From NCBI GenBank assembly GCA_051878975.1, contig JBJELD010000082.1, positions 1-39,500 of the forward strand: a stretch of 39,500 nt of DNA. Direction: 5' to 3'. This stretch comes from Caccovicinus sp051878975 (GTDB lineage Bacteria; Bacillota; Clostridia; Lachnospirales; Lachnospiraceae). The translations under genes were made by a program, and so were the position numbers. Below the pieces are notes generated by a model, which saw only the letters and a program-made list of their open reading frames with translations, was not told the origin of the DNA and did not search any database. Positions 31,222 through 38,746 of the stretch are shown here, one piece after another (positions within the stretch are counted from its first letter, which is position 1; each line of letters begins with the position of its first letter).

Positions 31222-31250
31222 TTGACTACGAAAGTAATTTGTAGTATGAT
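31222..31250 (+). promoter_or_regulatory. Promoter of the COG2984-type ABC importer operon, with spacer palindrome
   Basis: TTGACT (31222-31227), a 17-bp spacer and TATGAT (31245-31250). An imperfect inverted repeat, ACTACGAA / TTTGTAGT (31225-31232 and 31238-31245), fills the space between the boxes and may be an operator. No T-box or riboswitch fits in the short leader (about 55 bases). Confidence 0.75.
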
Positions 31251-31310
31251 TAAACAAGTTTGAAGATCGGTGAGACTTCGGACAGATTCTGATTCAGGGA
31301 GAGTGAAATT

Positions 31311-32381
31311 ATGAAGAAAACAAAGAAAATGATGGCGCTTGTTATGGCAGGTGTGATGGGATTATCTCTGGCTGCCTGCGGCGGCTCCGGACAGAGCAAA
31401 ACTACGGCGGCTGAGACCACAGCAGCAGAAACCACAGCAGCAGAAACCACGGCAGCAGAAACCACGGCAGCAGAAACCGAAGCAGAGACGGAAGCGAAAG
31501 CCGATGCTGTTTCGGATCAGACCTATAAGATCGGCGTGCTTCAGCTGGTTCAGCATGATGCATTGGATAAGTCCAATCAGGGCTTCTTTGATGCTCTGGA
31601 TGACGCGGGCGTAAAGTATGACGCAGATCAGCAGAATGCTGCCGGTGAGCAGTCTACCTGCCAGACGATTGCAGAGAAATTTGCAAATGACGGCAATGAC
31701 CTGATTTTTGCAATTGCGACTCCGGCTGCACAGGCAGTGGCCGGCGTGATTACGGATACTCCGATTGTGCTGACGGCTGTTACGGATCCGGCGGATTCCG
31801 GCCTGGTTGAAGACAATGCGGCGCCTGGCGGAAATGTAACCGGTACGTCCGATCTGACCCCGGTTAAGGAGCAGATTCAGCTGTTAAAGCAGATTCTTCC
31901 GGATGCAAAGAAGATCGGTATCCTGTACTGCTCTGCTGAGTCCAACTCGGTTCTGCAGGCGGAGATGGCAAAGGAAGCCTGTGCTGAAAATGGCCTGGAG
32001 GCTGAGGATTATACCGTATCGGCTTCCAACGAGATTCAGACGGTTGTAGAGTCTATGATCGGCAAGGTGGATGCGATTTATGCGCCAACCGACAATATGA
32101 TCGCAGCCGGTATGGCTACCGTAGGAATGGTTGCAAATGACAATGGTCTTCCGGTTATCTGCGGAGAGTCCGGCATGGTTGAGGCAGGCGGTCTGGCTAC
32201 ATACGGGATTGACTACTATCAGTTAGGCTATCTGGCGGGTCAGCAGGCAGTGGAGATTCTGACGGAAGGCAAGGACCCGGCTGATATGCCGATCGGCTAT
32301 CTGCCGGCAGAAAAGTGCGAATTGACTGTTAATGAGGAAACCGCTGACAAGCTCGGCATTGATGTTTCTGCTTTAAAGTAA
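31311..32381 (+). CDS. ABC transporter substrate-binding lipoprotein (COG2984/PF04392, TrpX-like)
   Basis: A 356-residue extracytoplasmic binding protein. The lipoprotein signal ends in SLAAC with Cys23 as the lipidated residue. A Thr/Ala/Glu-rich linker with five TTAAE repeats (residues 31-55) spaces the domain from the membrane. The body (~70-356) is the ABC_sub_bind fold, with YKIGVLQLVQHDALD, AIATPAAQAVAG, VTDPADSGLV and LATYGIDYYQLGYLAG. This family partners with COG4120 permeases and COG1101 ATPases, both encoded next. Some members are proposed tryptophan or tyrosine importers (TrpXYZ), but no Trp-specific leader is present, so the substrate is open. Confidence 0.92.
   Translation: MKKTKKMMALVMAGVMGLSLAACGGSGQSKTTAAETTAAETTAAETTAAETTAAETEAETEAKADAVSDQTYKIGVLQLVQHDALDKSNQGFFDALDDAGVKYDADQQNAAGEQSTCQTIAEKFANDGNDLIFAIATPAAQAVAGVITDTPIVLTAVTDPADSGLVEDNAAPGGNVTGTSDLTPVKEQIQLLKQILPDAKKIGILYCSAESNSVLQAEMAKEACAENGLEAEDYTVSASNEIQTVVESMIGKVDAIYAPTDNMIAAGMATVGMVANDNGLPVICGESGMVEAGGLATYGIDYYQLGYLAGQQAVEILTEGKDPADMPIGYLPAEKCELTVNEETADKLGIDVSALK
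31401..31475 (+). repeat. In-frame 15-bp tandem repeat (five TTAAE units)
   Basis: Five consecutive 15-bp units such as ACCACAGCAGCAGAA encode TTAAE x5 right after the lipoprotein anchor. Units differ mostly at third codon positions. Such a repeat can change in copy number by slippage, altering linker length without breaking the frame. Confidence 0.9.
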
Positions 32382-32400
32382 TTCGGATATAGAGGCATAC

Positions 32401-32427
32401 ACAGGCCGGCAGCTTTTGCCGGCCTGT
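32401..32427 (+). other. Strong intercistronic stem-loop without U tract
   Basis: A perfect 11-bp stem ACAGGCCGGCA (32401-32411) / TGCCGGCCTGT (32417-32427) with a 5-base loop, not followed by T residues. It lies between the binding-protein and permease genes. Hairpins here often protect the upstream mRNA so that binding protein is made in excess; partial termination is the alternative. Confidence 0.75.
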
Positions 32428-32471
32428 AAGACGTTCATTTGCAGAGAGCTTACAAAGGAGGGTTTCATGTT

Positions 32472-33443
32472 ATGAATGGTTTGATTGCGGCTTTGCTCGG
32501 TGCTGTGGCACAGGGCGTGCTTTGGGGAATCATGGTACTTGGTGTTTACATTACCTACAAGCTGCTGAATATTTCCGATCTGACGGTAGATGGAAGCTTT
32601 GCGTTGGGCGGCTGTGTCTGTGCTGTGATGATCCTGAATTTCCATATGGATCCGGCCCTGGCGCTTCTGATGGCAACGTTGGCCGGTGTGCTGGCCGGCG
32701 CAGTGACCGGTCTGCTGCACACGGCCTTTGAGATCCCGGCGATTCTGGCTGGAATCCTGACGCAGATCGCGCTCTGGTCAGTCAATCTGCGGATCATGGG
32801 AGGAAAGAGCAACAATCCGCTTCTGAAAGTGGATACGCTGATCAGCAAGCTGGTGGGCCGTTCCGGAACGAAGACGGTTGAGACTGCGTCGCCGTTTGTG
32901 CAGAAGATGGGACTGACCCAGTCACAGGCATCTCTGGTGGTCGGTATTTTGATTGCACTTCTGGTGATTGCCGTACTTTACTGGTTTTTCGGAACGGAGA
33001 TCGGAAGTGCACTGCGCGCTACCGGAAATAATGAGGATATGATCCGTGCGCTTGGTGTAAATACCAAGATGACCAAGCTTCTGGCGCTGATGCTCAGCAA
33101 CGGCCTGGTGGGGCTTTCCGGCGGTCTGGTATGCCAGAGTCAGAAATATGCCGATGTAGGTATGGGTACCGGCGCCATCGTGATCGGTCTGGCTGCCATT
33201 GTGATCGGTGAGGTTCTGCTGGGAAAATTCCGTCACTTTGCATGGAGGCTGGCTTCTGCAGTGGTAGGCTCTGTGGTTTATTTTATGATTCGTGCGATCG
33301 TGCTTCAGATGGGTATGGACCCGAACGATATGAAGCTTCTGTCTGCCGTGATCGTGGCTCTGGCACTTTGTGTTCCGTTTGCGGTGAATAAGTGGAAGCT
33401 GGAAAAAGCGTATTCCGAAGAAGGAGGAGAAGACGAATGCTGA
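32472..33443 (+). CDS. ABC transporter permease (COG4120, TrpY-like)
   Basis: A 323-residue membrane protein with about eight to nine hydrophobic segments, in the branched-chain/ribose-type permease superfamily (PF02653). Typical stretches are VLGVYITYKLLNISDLTVDG near the N terminus, ALLMATLAGVLAGAVTGLLH, and GSALRATGNNEDMIRALGVN, the loop that contacts the ATPase. Start at ATG 32472, with AAAGGAGG (32455-32462) nine bases upstream; the nearer ATG at 32467 opens a two-codon frame only. Its 3' end overlaps the ATPase gene by 7 bp. Confidence 0.93.
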   Translation: MNGLIAALLGAVAQGVLWGIMVLGVYITYKLLNISDLTVDGSFALGGCVCAVMILNFHMDPALALLMATLAGVLAGAVTGLLHTAFEIPAILAGILTQIALWSVNLRIMGGKSNNPLLKVDTLISKLVGRSGTKTVETASPFVQKMGLTQSQASLVVGILIALLVIAVLYWFFGTEIGSALRATGNNEDMIRALGVNTKMTKLLALMLSNGLVGLSGGLVCQSQKYADVGMGTGAIVIGLAAIVIGEVLLGKFRHFAWRLASAVVGSVVYFMIRAIVLQMGMDPNDMKLLSAVIVALALCVPFAVNKWKLEKAYSEEGGEDEC

Positions 33444-34234
33444 CTCTGACGAATGTGAGAAAAACCTTTAACAAGGGGACCATTAATGAAAAGAAAGCAT
33501 TGAACGGAATTAATCTTCACCTGGATCCAGGCGATTTCGTGACGATTATCGGAGGAAACGGCGCCGGAAAGTCTACGATGCTGAACATGATTGCAGGTGT
33601 GTATCCGATTGATTCCGGAAAGATCGAGATAGACGGTGTCAACATTTCCCGGGATCCGGAGTACAGGCGCGCAAAGTACATCGGCCGCGTCTTTCAGGAT
33701 CCGATGCGGGGAACTGCAGCCGGTATGGAGATCCAGGAAAATCTGGCTCTGGCTTTCCGCCGCGGTCAGAAGCGCGGGTTGGGCTGGGGAATCAAGGCCT
33801 CGGAGAAAACCTTTTATCACGATGCACTGAGCCGTCTGGGGCTGGGGCTTCAGAGCCGGATGACCAGCAAGGTCGGCCTTCTTTCCGGAGGACAGCGCCA
33901 GGCGCTGACGCTTCTGATGGCAACGTTAAAGCAGCCAAAGCTTCTTCTTCTGGATGAGCATACGGCAGCACTGGATCCGAAGACGGCAAAGAAGGTGCTG
34001 GATCTGACGCAGGAGATCGTGGAAAGCCAGCATCTGACTGCGCTGATGGTTACGCACAATATGAAAGATGCCATTCAGATCGGAAACCGTCTGATCATGA
34101 TGCATGAGGGACGGATCATCTATGATGTGTCCGGTGAGGAGAAAAAGAAACTGGAGGTCGAAGATCTTCTCCATAAATTTGAGGAGGCCAGCGGAGAAGA
34201 ATTTGCAAACGACCGGATGATGCTGGCAAAATAA
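33437..34234 (+). CDS. ABC transporter ATP-binding protein (COG1101, TrpZ-like)
   Basis: A 265-residue ATPase completing the importer. Walker A GGNGAGKST, Q-loop RVFQDPMRGT, signature LSGGQ in GLLSGGQRQALTLL, Walker B LLLLDEHTAALDP (the DEH-T variant usual in COG1101) and switch histidine in VTHNMKDA are all present. Start at ATG 33437, with GGAGGAGA upstream inside the permease end; a longer in-frame reading from 33392 would add an Arg-rich stretch inside the permease gene and is unlikely. Last gene of the three-gene importer operon. Confidence 0.94.
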   Translation: MLTLTNVRKTFNKGTINEKKALNGINLHLDPGDFVTIIGGNGAGKSTMLNMIAGVYPIDSGKIEIDGVNISRDPEYRRAKYIGRVFQDPMRGTAAGMEIQENLALAFRRGQKRGLGWGIKASEKTFYHDALSRLGLGLQSRMTSKVGLLSGGQRQALTLLMATLKQPKLLLLDEHTAALDPKTAKKVLDLTQEIVESQHLTALMVTHNMKDAIQIGNRLIMMHEGRIIYDVSGEEKKKLEVEDLLHKFEEASGEEFANDRMMLAK

Positions 34235-34288
34235 TAAGTCTGTAATAGAATTTTAATAATTTTATCATTTCCACGGACAGTAGTTCTG

Positions 34289-34297
34289 TGATAGAAT
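34289..34297 (+). promoter_or_regulatory. Extended -10 promoter of the SH3/NlpC gene
   Basis: TGA-TAGAAT (34289-34297). The -35 region at 17-bp spacing is TTCCAC (34269-34274), a partial match. Predicted start near 34304. Confidence 0.5.
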
Positions 34298-34320
34298 AGC
34301 GTTTGAATTCTATTTAAGAT

Positions 34321-34342
34321 GCCGCTGTGTGCACACGGCGGC
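34321..34342 (+). other. Leader hairpin just before the ribosome site of the SH3/NlpC gene
   Basis: A 9-bp stem GCCGCTGTG / CACGGCGGC (one G-U pair) with loop TGCA, ending six bases before the GGGGAGA ribosome site. There is no U tract, so it is not a terminator. It may affect ribosome loading or mRNA stability. Confidence 0.6.
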
Positions 34343-34362
34343 TTACTGGGGAGAAATGTAAA

Positions 34363-35967
34363 ATGCTGGATAATAAAGATTACATGGCAAGATTAAATCG
34401 TGCCAGCAGGAGACGGAAGAGACGGTTCGATCCGAGATATCTTCTGATTGCGGCCGCGGCGGTGCTGCTGATAGCAGCTGTCTGCGCGGCAGTCTTCTTT
34501 TTGCGGAAAAGCAGAAGTCCGGAGACGGTATCGAATCAGGGACGAAGCAGCGGGACAGCGACGGCTTCTGAGGCGGATTCCGGACAGACACTGTCACCGG
34601 AAGAGGAGGCGGCCAGGGAAGAAGCGCGGGAGATTCAGGCTGTGATTGATTCTTATGCAAATCTGGGTCTGATTCAGGTAAGCGGCTATCTGAATGTCCG
34701 TGAGGAGCCGGGAAGTGACGGAAAAATTATCGGAAAGCTCCAGGAAAACAGTGCCTGTGAGATCCTGGATTCGGAGGGCGAATGGCTGCATATTACCTCC
34801 GGCGGTCTGGAGGGCTACGTTCATGGTCAGTATGTGCTGACCGGCGAGGAAGCCAGGGAGGCCGCGAGACCTTTTGTGAAGAAACGGGCTATTGTCCGGG
34901 CGGACAAGCTGAATATCCGGACGGAACCGGTTCTGAATGCGGAGAATGTGATCGGTCAGGTCCTGGAAAATGAGCGGTATGAGGTTCTGGGCGAGACGGA
35001 CAGCTGGGTGCAGATTGCCTCCGGCTATATCTCGGCGGATTATGTGGAGGTCAAGTATGCACTGAATGAGGCAAGAAAGCTGGACCTGATCAGCATGGCG
35101 CTGAGCCAGTATGACAACCTGGTGATTTCCAAGGTGAATAATTACCTGAATATCCGTCAGGAACCGAAGCCGGACGGTAAGATCATCGGAAAGATGACCA
35201 GCAAGGCTGCCGGTGAGATTCTGGAAACGCTGGATGGCTGGTATAAAATCAAATCCGGAAACATTGAAGGCTATATTTCTTCTGACCCGCAATATACGGC
35301 GACGGGACAGGAGGCAAAGGATCTGGCAGTGGGTACGGCAACGCTGATGGCCATTGTGAACACAGACATGCTGAATGTCCGGACGGAGCCTTCCACAGAG
35401 GCCTCGATCTGGACACAGATTTCCAAAGAGGAGCGGTATCCGGTTGTGGAGCAGCTGGACGGCTGGGTGCAGATCGAGCTGGATACGGAGGACAGCGACA
35501 AGGCTTACATCTCAACCAGAGACAACAACGTGGATGTGCGGTATGCGCTGGCAGAAGCAATCAAGTTTTCTCCGGTGGAGGAGGCAGCGCAGGCTTCTGC
35601 GTCCAAACGTTCTCAGATCGTCAACTATGCACTTCAGTTTGTTGGAAATCCGTATGTCTGGGGTGGAACCAGTCTGACGAACGGCGTGGACTGTTCCGGA
35701 TTTACCATGCAGGTCTACAAAAAGTTCGGTGTGTCGCTGCCGCATTATTCCGGTTCGCAGGCACAGATGGGAAAGGCGGTTTCCTCCAGTGAAATGCGTC
35801 CCGGCGACCTGATTTTCTATACCAACAGCCGCGGTGTGGTCAATCATGTGGCGATGTATATTGGAAACGGGCAGATTGTTCATGCGGCAAGTCGGAGAAG
35901 CGGCATCAAAATTTCCACGTGGAATTACCGAAAACCGAAAACGATCCGGAATATGCTGGGCGATTAA
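34363..35967 (+). CDS. Membrane-anchored SH3-domain / NlpC-P60 peptidoglycan hydrolase
   Basis: A 534-residue wall hydrolase. A basic N-terminal tail precedes one membrane span (about 28-48) with no cleavage site evident. Four SH3-type repeats follow, each with a core like YLNVREEP, KLNIRTEP, YLNIRQEP or MLNVRTEP (residues ~95-410). The C-terminal NlpC/P60 domain (~420-534) has catalytic Cys444 (GVDCSGF), His495 (NHVAMYIGNG) and His507 (VHAAS). Such enzymes cut the stem peptide (D-Glu to diamino acid bond) of peptidoglycan, and SH3 repeats direct them to the wall. Start at ATG 34363 with GGGGAGA eight bases upstream. Single gene with its own promoter. Confidence 0.95.
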   Translation: MLDNKDYMARLNRASRRRKRRFDPRYLLIAAAAVLLIAAVCAAVFFLRKSRSPETVSNQGRSSGTATASEADSGQTLSPEEEAAREEAREIQAVIDSYANLGLIQVSGYLNVREEPGSDGKIIGKLQENSACEILDSEGEWLHITSGGLEGYVHGQYVLTGEEAREAARPFVKKRAIVRADKLNIRTEPVLNAENVIGQVLENERYEVLGETDSWVQIASGYISADYVEVKYALNEARKLDLISMALSQYDNLVISKVNNYLNIRQEPKPDGKIIGKMTSKAAGEILETLDGWYKIKSGNIEGYISSDPQYTATGQEAKDLAVGTATLMAIVNTDMLNVRTEPSTEASIWTQISKEERYPVVEQLDGWVQIELDTEDSDKAYISTRDNNVDVRYALAEAIKFSPVEEAAQASASKRSQIVNYALQFVGNPYVWGGTSLTNGVDCSGFTMQVYKKFGVSLPHYSGSQAQMGKAVSSSEMRPGDLIFYTNSRGVVNHVAMYIGNGQIVHAASRRSGIKISTWNYRKPKTIRNMLGD

Positions 35968-36011
35968 CGGCTTCTTTTACATAATTTTTTAGAAAATTGA
36001 ATAAATATTAA

Positions 36012-36039
36012 TTGACAGACCGCAGATATGTGGTATGAT
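36012..36039 (+). promoter_or_regulatory. Strong promoter directly upstream of a terminator
   Basis: A perfect TTGACA (36012-36017), a 16-bp spacer and TATGAT (36034-36039). The predicted start near 36046 lies only about 11 bases before a terminator hairpin, so the product would be a transcript of about 40 bases. Confidence 0.65.
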
Positions 36040-36056
36040 AGAAAGCAACACGGCAA

Positions 36057-36083
36057 GGGCGCCAGATCACTGGCGCTCTTTTT
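36057..36083 (+). terminator. Rho-independent terminator after the SH3/NlpC gene
   Basis: An 8-bp stem GGCGCCAG (36058-36065) / CTGGCGCT (36070-36077, one G-U pair) with an ATCA loop and a T run (TCTTTTT to 36083). It could end read-through from the hydrolase gene or the short transcript from the promoter at 36012. Confidence 0.88.
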
Positions 36084-36181
36084 GTACATCTGAAGGCGAT
36101 ATATAGACAGAGAATGATGTAAAAATGGCCCGAAAGGGTAAAATTTCTTAAGTGAATCCCGGTTTTCTGAAAAAGATTCTA

Positions 36182-36210
36182 TTGGTTTTTTCGAAACACC
36201 GTGATATAAT
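36182..36210 (+). promoter_or_regulatory. Promoter of the citrate synthase-isocitrate dehydrogenase operon
   Basis: TTGGTT (36182-36187), a 17-bp spacer and TGA-TATAAT (-10 at 36205-36210). The leader is short, about 24 bases. Confidence 0.82.
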
Positions 36211-36240
36211 ACTTTAAATTTAAAGGGAAGGAGATTATGC

Positions 36241-37575
36241 ATGAGCAATAATTATCTGGCACAATTTTATGGAAAATCTTCCAATTACACCGATATCCCG
36301 AACCGACTGTTTAAGGAATATAATGTAAAAAAAGGTCTTCGCAACGAAGATGGAACCGGTGTCCGCATGGGTCTGACCCGTGTATCGGATGTAGTTGGAT
36401 ATGAGATCCGGGACGGCGTGAAGGCCAACACGGAAGGAAATCTTCTGTACCGCGGCTATAGTGTGTATGACCTTGTGCAGGGAAAGCCCGCCCGCGCTGG
36501 TTTTGAGGAGGTCTGTTTTCTGCTTCTGTATGGCTATCTGCCAAGCCGTTCCGATCTGAAACATTTCATCGAAGTGGTTCGGAGTCTGTACGCACTTCCG
36601 GATGATTTTCTGGAGATGAATCTTTTGCGTCTTCCCGGCAAAAATCTGATGAACAAGCTGCAGCATGCGGTTCTGACGCTTTATAATTATGATGAGGACA
36701 ATCCGGATGACCAGGATGTCTATAAGACGATGCTGAAGGGTGTGAATCTGCTGGCAAAATTCCCGGCGGTTGCCTGCTATGCTTATCAGAGCAAGATTCA
36801 TCATTTTATGAGGGAAAGCCTGATCATTCATTATCCGAGAGAAGATTATTCCATCGCGGAAAATATTCTGTATATGCTGCGGGAAGATAAAAAATTTACG
36901 GAGAAAGAAGCGAATCTTCTGGATACCCTGCTGGTGCTTCATGCAGACCACGGCGGCGGCAACAACTCCACCTTTACCAACGTGGTGATCTCCTCTACCG
37001 GAACCGACCTGTATTCGGCGATTTCCGGATCCATCGGCTCTCTGAAGGGACCGCGTCACGGCGGCGCCAACATCAAGGTTTCTGAGATGATGGAGCAGGT
37101 AGTGAATGAAATCGGTTATTCCTCCGATGAAGAAGTCGTAAAGAAGCTGATCCGCAAAATTCTGGCCGGTGATTTCTATGACGGAACCGGACTGGTTTAC
37201 GGTTTTGGCCATGCGGTTTATACGATTTCCGACCCGCGTGCGGAGATTCTGCGGCAGTGCTGTGAGACCGTAGCCAGAGAGCAGTTCAAGATGGAGGAGT
37301 TCAATTTCTACTGCTTCTTTGAAAAATGTGTCAAGGAGGTCATTCTGGAAGAAAAGAATAAGGTGATTCCGACCAATGTGGACTATTACAGCGGCTTCGC
37401 CTATGAGATGCTTCAGATTCCGCGCGACATGTACACGCCATTGTTTGTGATCAGCCGGATCGTAGGCTGGGTGGCTCATAACCTGGAAAACAAGCTTTAT
37501 GACGGCAAGATCATGCGTCCGGCTACCAAATATGTAGGCGGCACAGAAGAATATATTCCAATGAAGGAGAGATAA
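36241..37575 (+). CDS. gltA: Citrate synthase
   Basis: Condenses acetyl-CoA and oxaloacetate to citrate in the cytoplasm. At 444 residues it matches the citrate/methylcitrate synthase form common in Clostridia. Catalytic residues inferred by motif are His273 (KGPRHGGAN), His324 (GFGHAVYTISDP) and Asp381 (NVDYYSG). AAGGAG (36228-36233) precedes the ATG by seven bases. The isocitrate dehydrogenase gene follows after 4 bp, so the pair serves the oxidative arm toward 2-oxoglutarate and glutamate. No aconitase gene lies in the window. A 2-methylcitrate activity cannot be excluded, but the neighbour argues for citrate. Confidence 0.94.
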   Translation: MSNNYLAQFYGKSSNYTDIPNRLFKEYNVKKGLRNEDGTGVRMGLTRVSDVVGYEIRDGVKANTEGNLLYRGYSVYDLVQGKPARAGFEEVCFLLLYGYLPSRSDLKHFIEVVRSLYALPDDFLEMNLLRLPGKNLMNKLQHAVLTLYNYDEDNPDDQDVYKTMLKGVNLLAKFPAVACYAYQSKIHHFMRESLIIHYPREDYSIAENILYMLREDKKFTEKEANLLDTLLVLHADHGGGNNSTFTNVVISSTGTDLYSAISGSIGSLKGPRHGGANIKVSEMMEQVVNEIGYSSDEEVVKKLIRKILAGDFYDGTGLVYGFGHAVYTISDPRAEILRQCCETVAREQFKMEEFNFYCFFEKCVKEVILEEKNKVIPTNVDYYSGFAYEMLQIPRDMYTPLFVISRIVGWVAHNLENKLYDGKIMRPATKYVGGTEEYIPMKER

Positions 37576-37579
37576 GAGA

Positions 37580-38575
37580 ATGAGGACAATTACGGTATTT
37601 AAGGGCGATGGAATCGGCCCGGAGATTACGGATGCGGTGTTAAAGATTCTGGATGCGGCAGGTGCTCCTCTGCAGTATGAGATTTTTCGCGTAGGTGCGG
37701 CAGAGTATGAGGAGAACGGCGCGCTGATTCCGGAGGATGCCTTTGCATCTTTTGAGAAGAACCATGTGCTGCTGAAGTCCCCGATCACCACTCCGATCGG
37801 AAAAGGGTTCCGTTCCCTGAATGTTACGCTCCGGGAAAAATATGATTTATATGCCAATATCCGTCCGGCCAAGTCCAACGCAGCCGTTGTGACTCCGTTC
37901 CATGACGTGGATATTGTGACCTTCCGCGAGAATACGGAGGATCTGTATGTCGGCGTGGAGGAGCAGATCGATGCAGATACGGTTCATGCGACCAAGATCA
38001 TTACCCGCCGGGCCAGCACCAGAATCATTACCGATGCGTTTGAGTATGCCAGACTGCACGGAAGAAAGAAAGTGACCTGCGTTCATAAGGCCAACATTCT
38101 GAAGCTGTCGGACGGATTGTTCTTGAGCATTTTCCGTGAGATTGCGGCAAAGTATCCGGATATTGAAGCGGATGACCGGATCGTGGATGCCGTCTGCATG
38201 CAGCTGGTCATGAAGCCGCAGCAGTTTGACGTTCTGGTAATGCCGAACCTGTACGGCGATATTGTGTCCGATCTTACCAGCGGACTGATCGGCGGACTGG
38301 GCCTGCTGCCGTCCAGCAACCTGGGAAGCGATTATGCTATGTTCGAAGCCGTTCACGGAAGCGCGCCGGATATTGCCGGAAAAAACATTGCAAACCCGAC
38401 TGCCTTCCTGTGGTCCGCCTGCATGATGCTGGAGCATCTGGGCGAGCTGGAGATTGCCGGAAGAATCCGCAAAGCAGTTGATGCGGTTCTGGCCGAGGGA
38501 ACCTGCAGAACACCGGATCTGGGAGGAACGGCAGCTACAACCGAATACCGGGATGCGATTATTGCGCATCTGTAG
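37580..38575 (+). CDS. icd: Isocitrate dehydrogenase (NAD-type, isocitrate/isopropylmalate family)
   Basis: Oxidatively decarboxylates isocitrate to 2-oxoglutarate. The 331-residue protein belongs to the beta-decarboxylating dehydrogenase family: FKGDGIGPEIT at the N terminus, RENTEDLYVGVE, the metal-binding MPNLYGDIVSDL and HGSAPDIAGKNIANP near the C terminus. The substrate loop SPITTPIGKGFRSLNVTLR and YANIRP fit the short NAD-dependent isocitrate dehydrogenases rather than isopropylmalate dehydrogenase, which usually has FANLRP. Cofactor choice is inferred, not proven. It follows citrate synthase by 4 bp, with AAGGAGAG inside the upstream gene end, so translation is coupled. A terminator follows. 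Confidence 0.9.
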   Translation: MRTITVFKGDGIGPEITDAVLKILDAAGAPLQYEIFRVGAAEYEENGALIPEDAFASFEKNHVLLKSPITTPIGKGFRSLNVTLREKYDLYANIRPAKSNAAVVTPFHDVDIVTFRENTEDLYVGVEEQIDADTVHATKIITRRASTRIITDAFEYARLHGRKKVTCVHKANILKLSDGLFLSIFREIAAKYPDIEADDRIVDAVCMQLVMKPQQFDVLVMPNLYGDIVSDLTSGLIGGLGLLPSSNLGSDYAMFEAVHGSAPDIAGKNIANPTAFLWSACMMLEHLGELEIAGRIRKAVDAVLAEGTCRTPDLGGTAATTEYRDAIIAHL

Positions 38576-38582
38576 AAAGAGA

Positions 38583-38616
38583 CCGCCGTGCAGGAACCAT
38601 CCTGTACGGCGGCTTT
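38583..38616 (+). terminator. Terminator-like hairpin after icd
   Basis: A 12-bp stem CCGCCGTGCAGG (38583-38594) / CCTGTACGGCGG (38601-38612, one G-U pair) with a 6-base loop. The T tract is short (CTTTG), so efficiency may be moderate. Confidence 0.7.
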
Positions 38617-38746
38617 GTGTCTGATTTTCTGCCGGCTGTGCATCAATCCAGGAATCAATATTCCGGGAATCTGATAACTGGTATAAAAAGAGAATGCCGG
38701 TCCATACTATTCTTGTTTTTAAAATGATAAAAAAGGAGTATCGGGT

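Noticed and set aside
31401..31475. Possible CRISPR-like or intergenic repeat
   Set aside because: The repeats are contiguous, 15 bp long, without spacers and in frame inside a lipoprotein linker.
36235..37878. 547-codon open frame antisense to citrate synthase and icd
   Set aside because: It covers parts of two well-supported genes on the other strand and shows no domain; long antisense frames arise here from codon bias.
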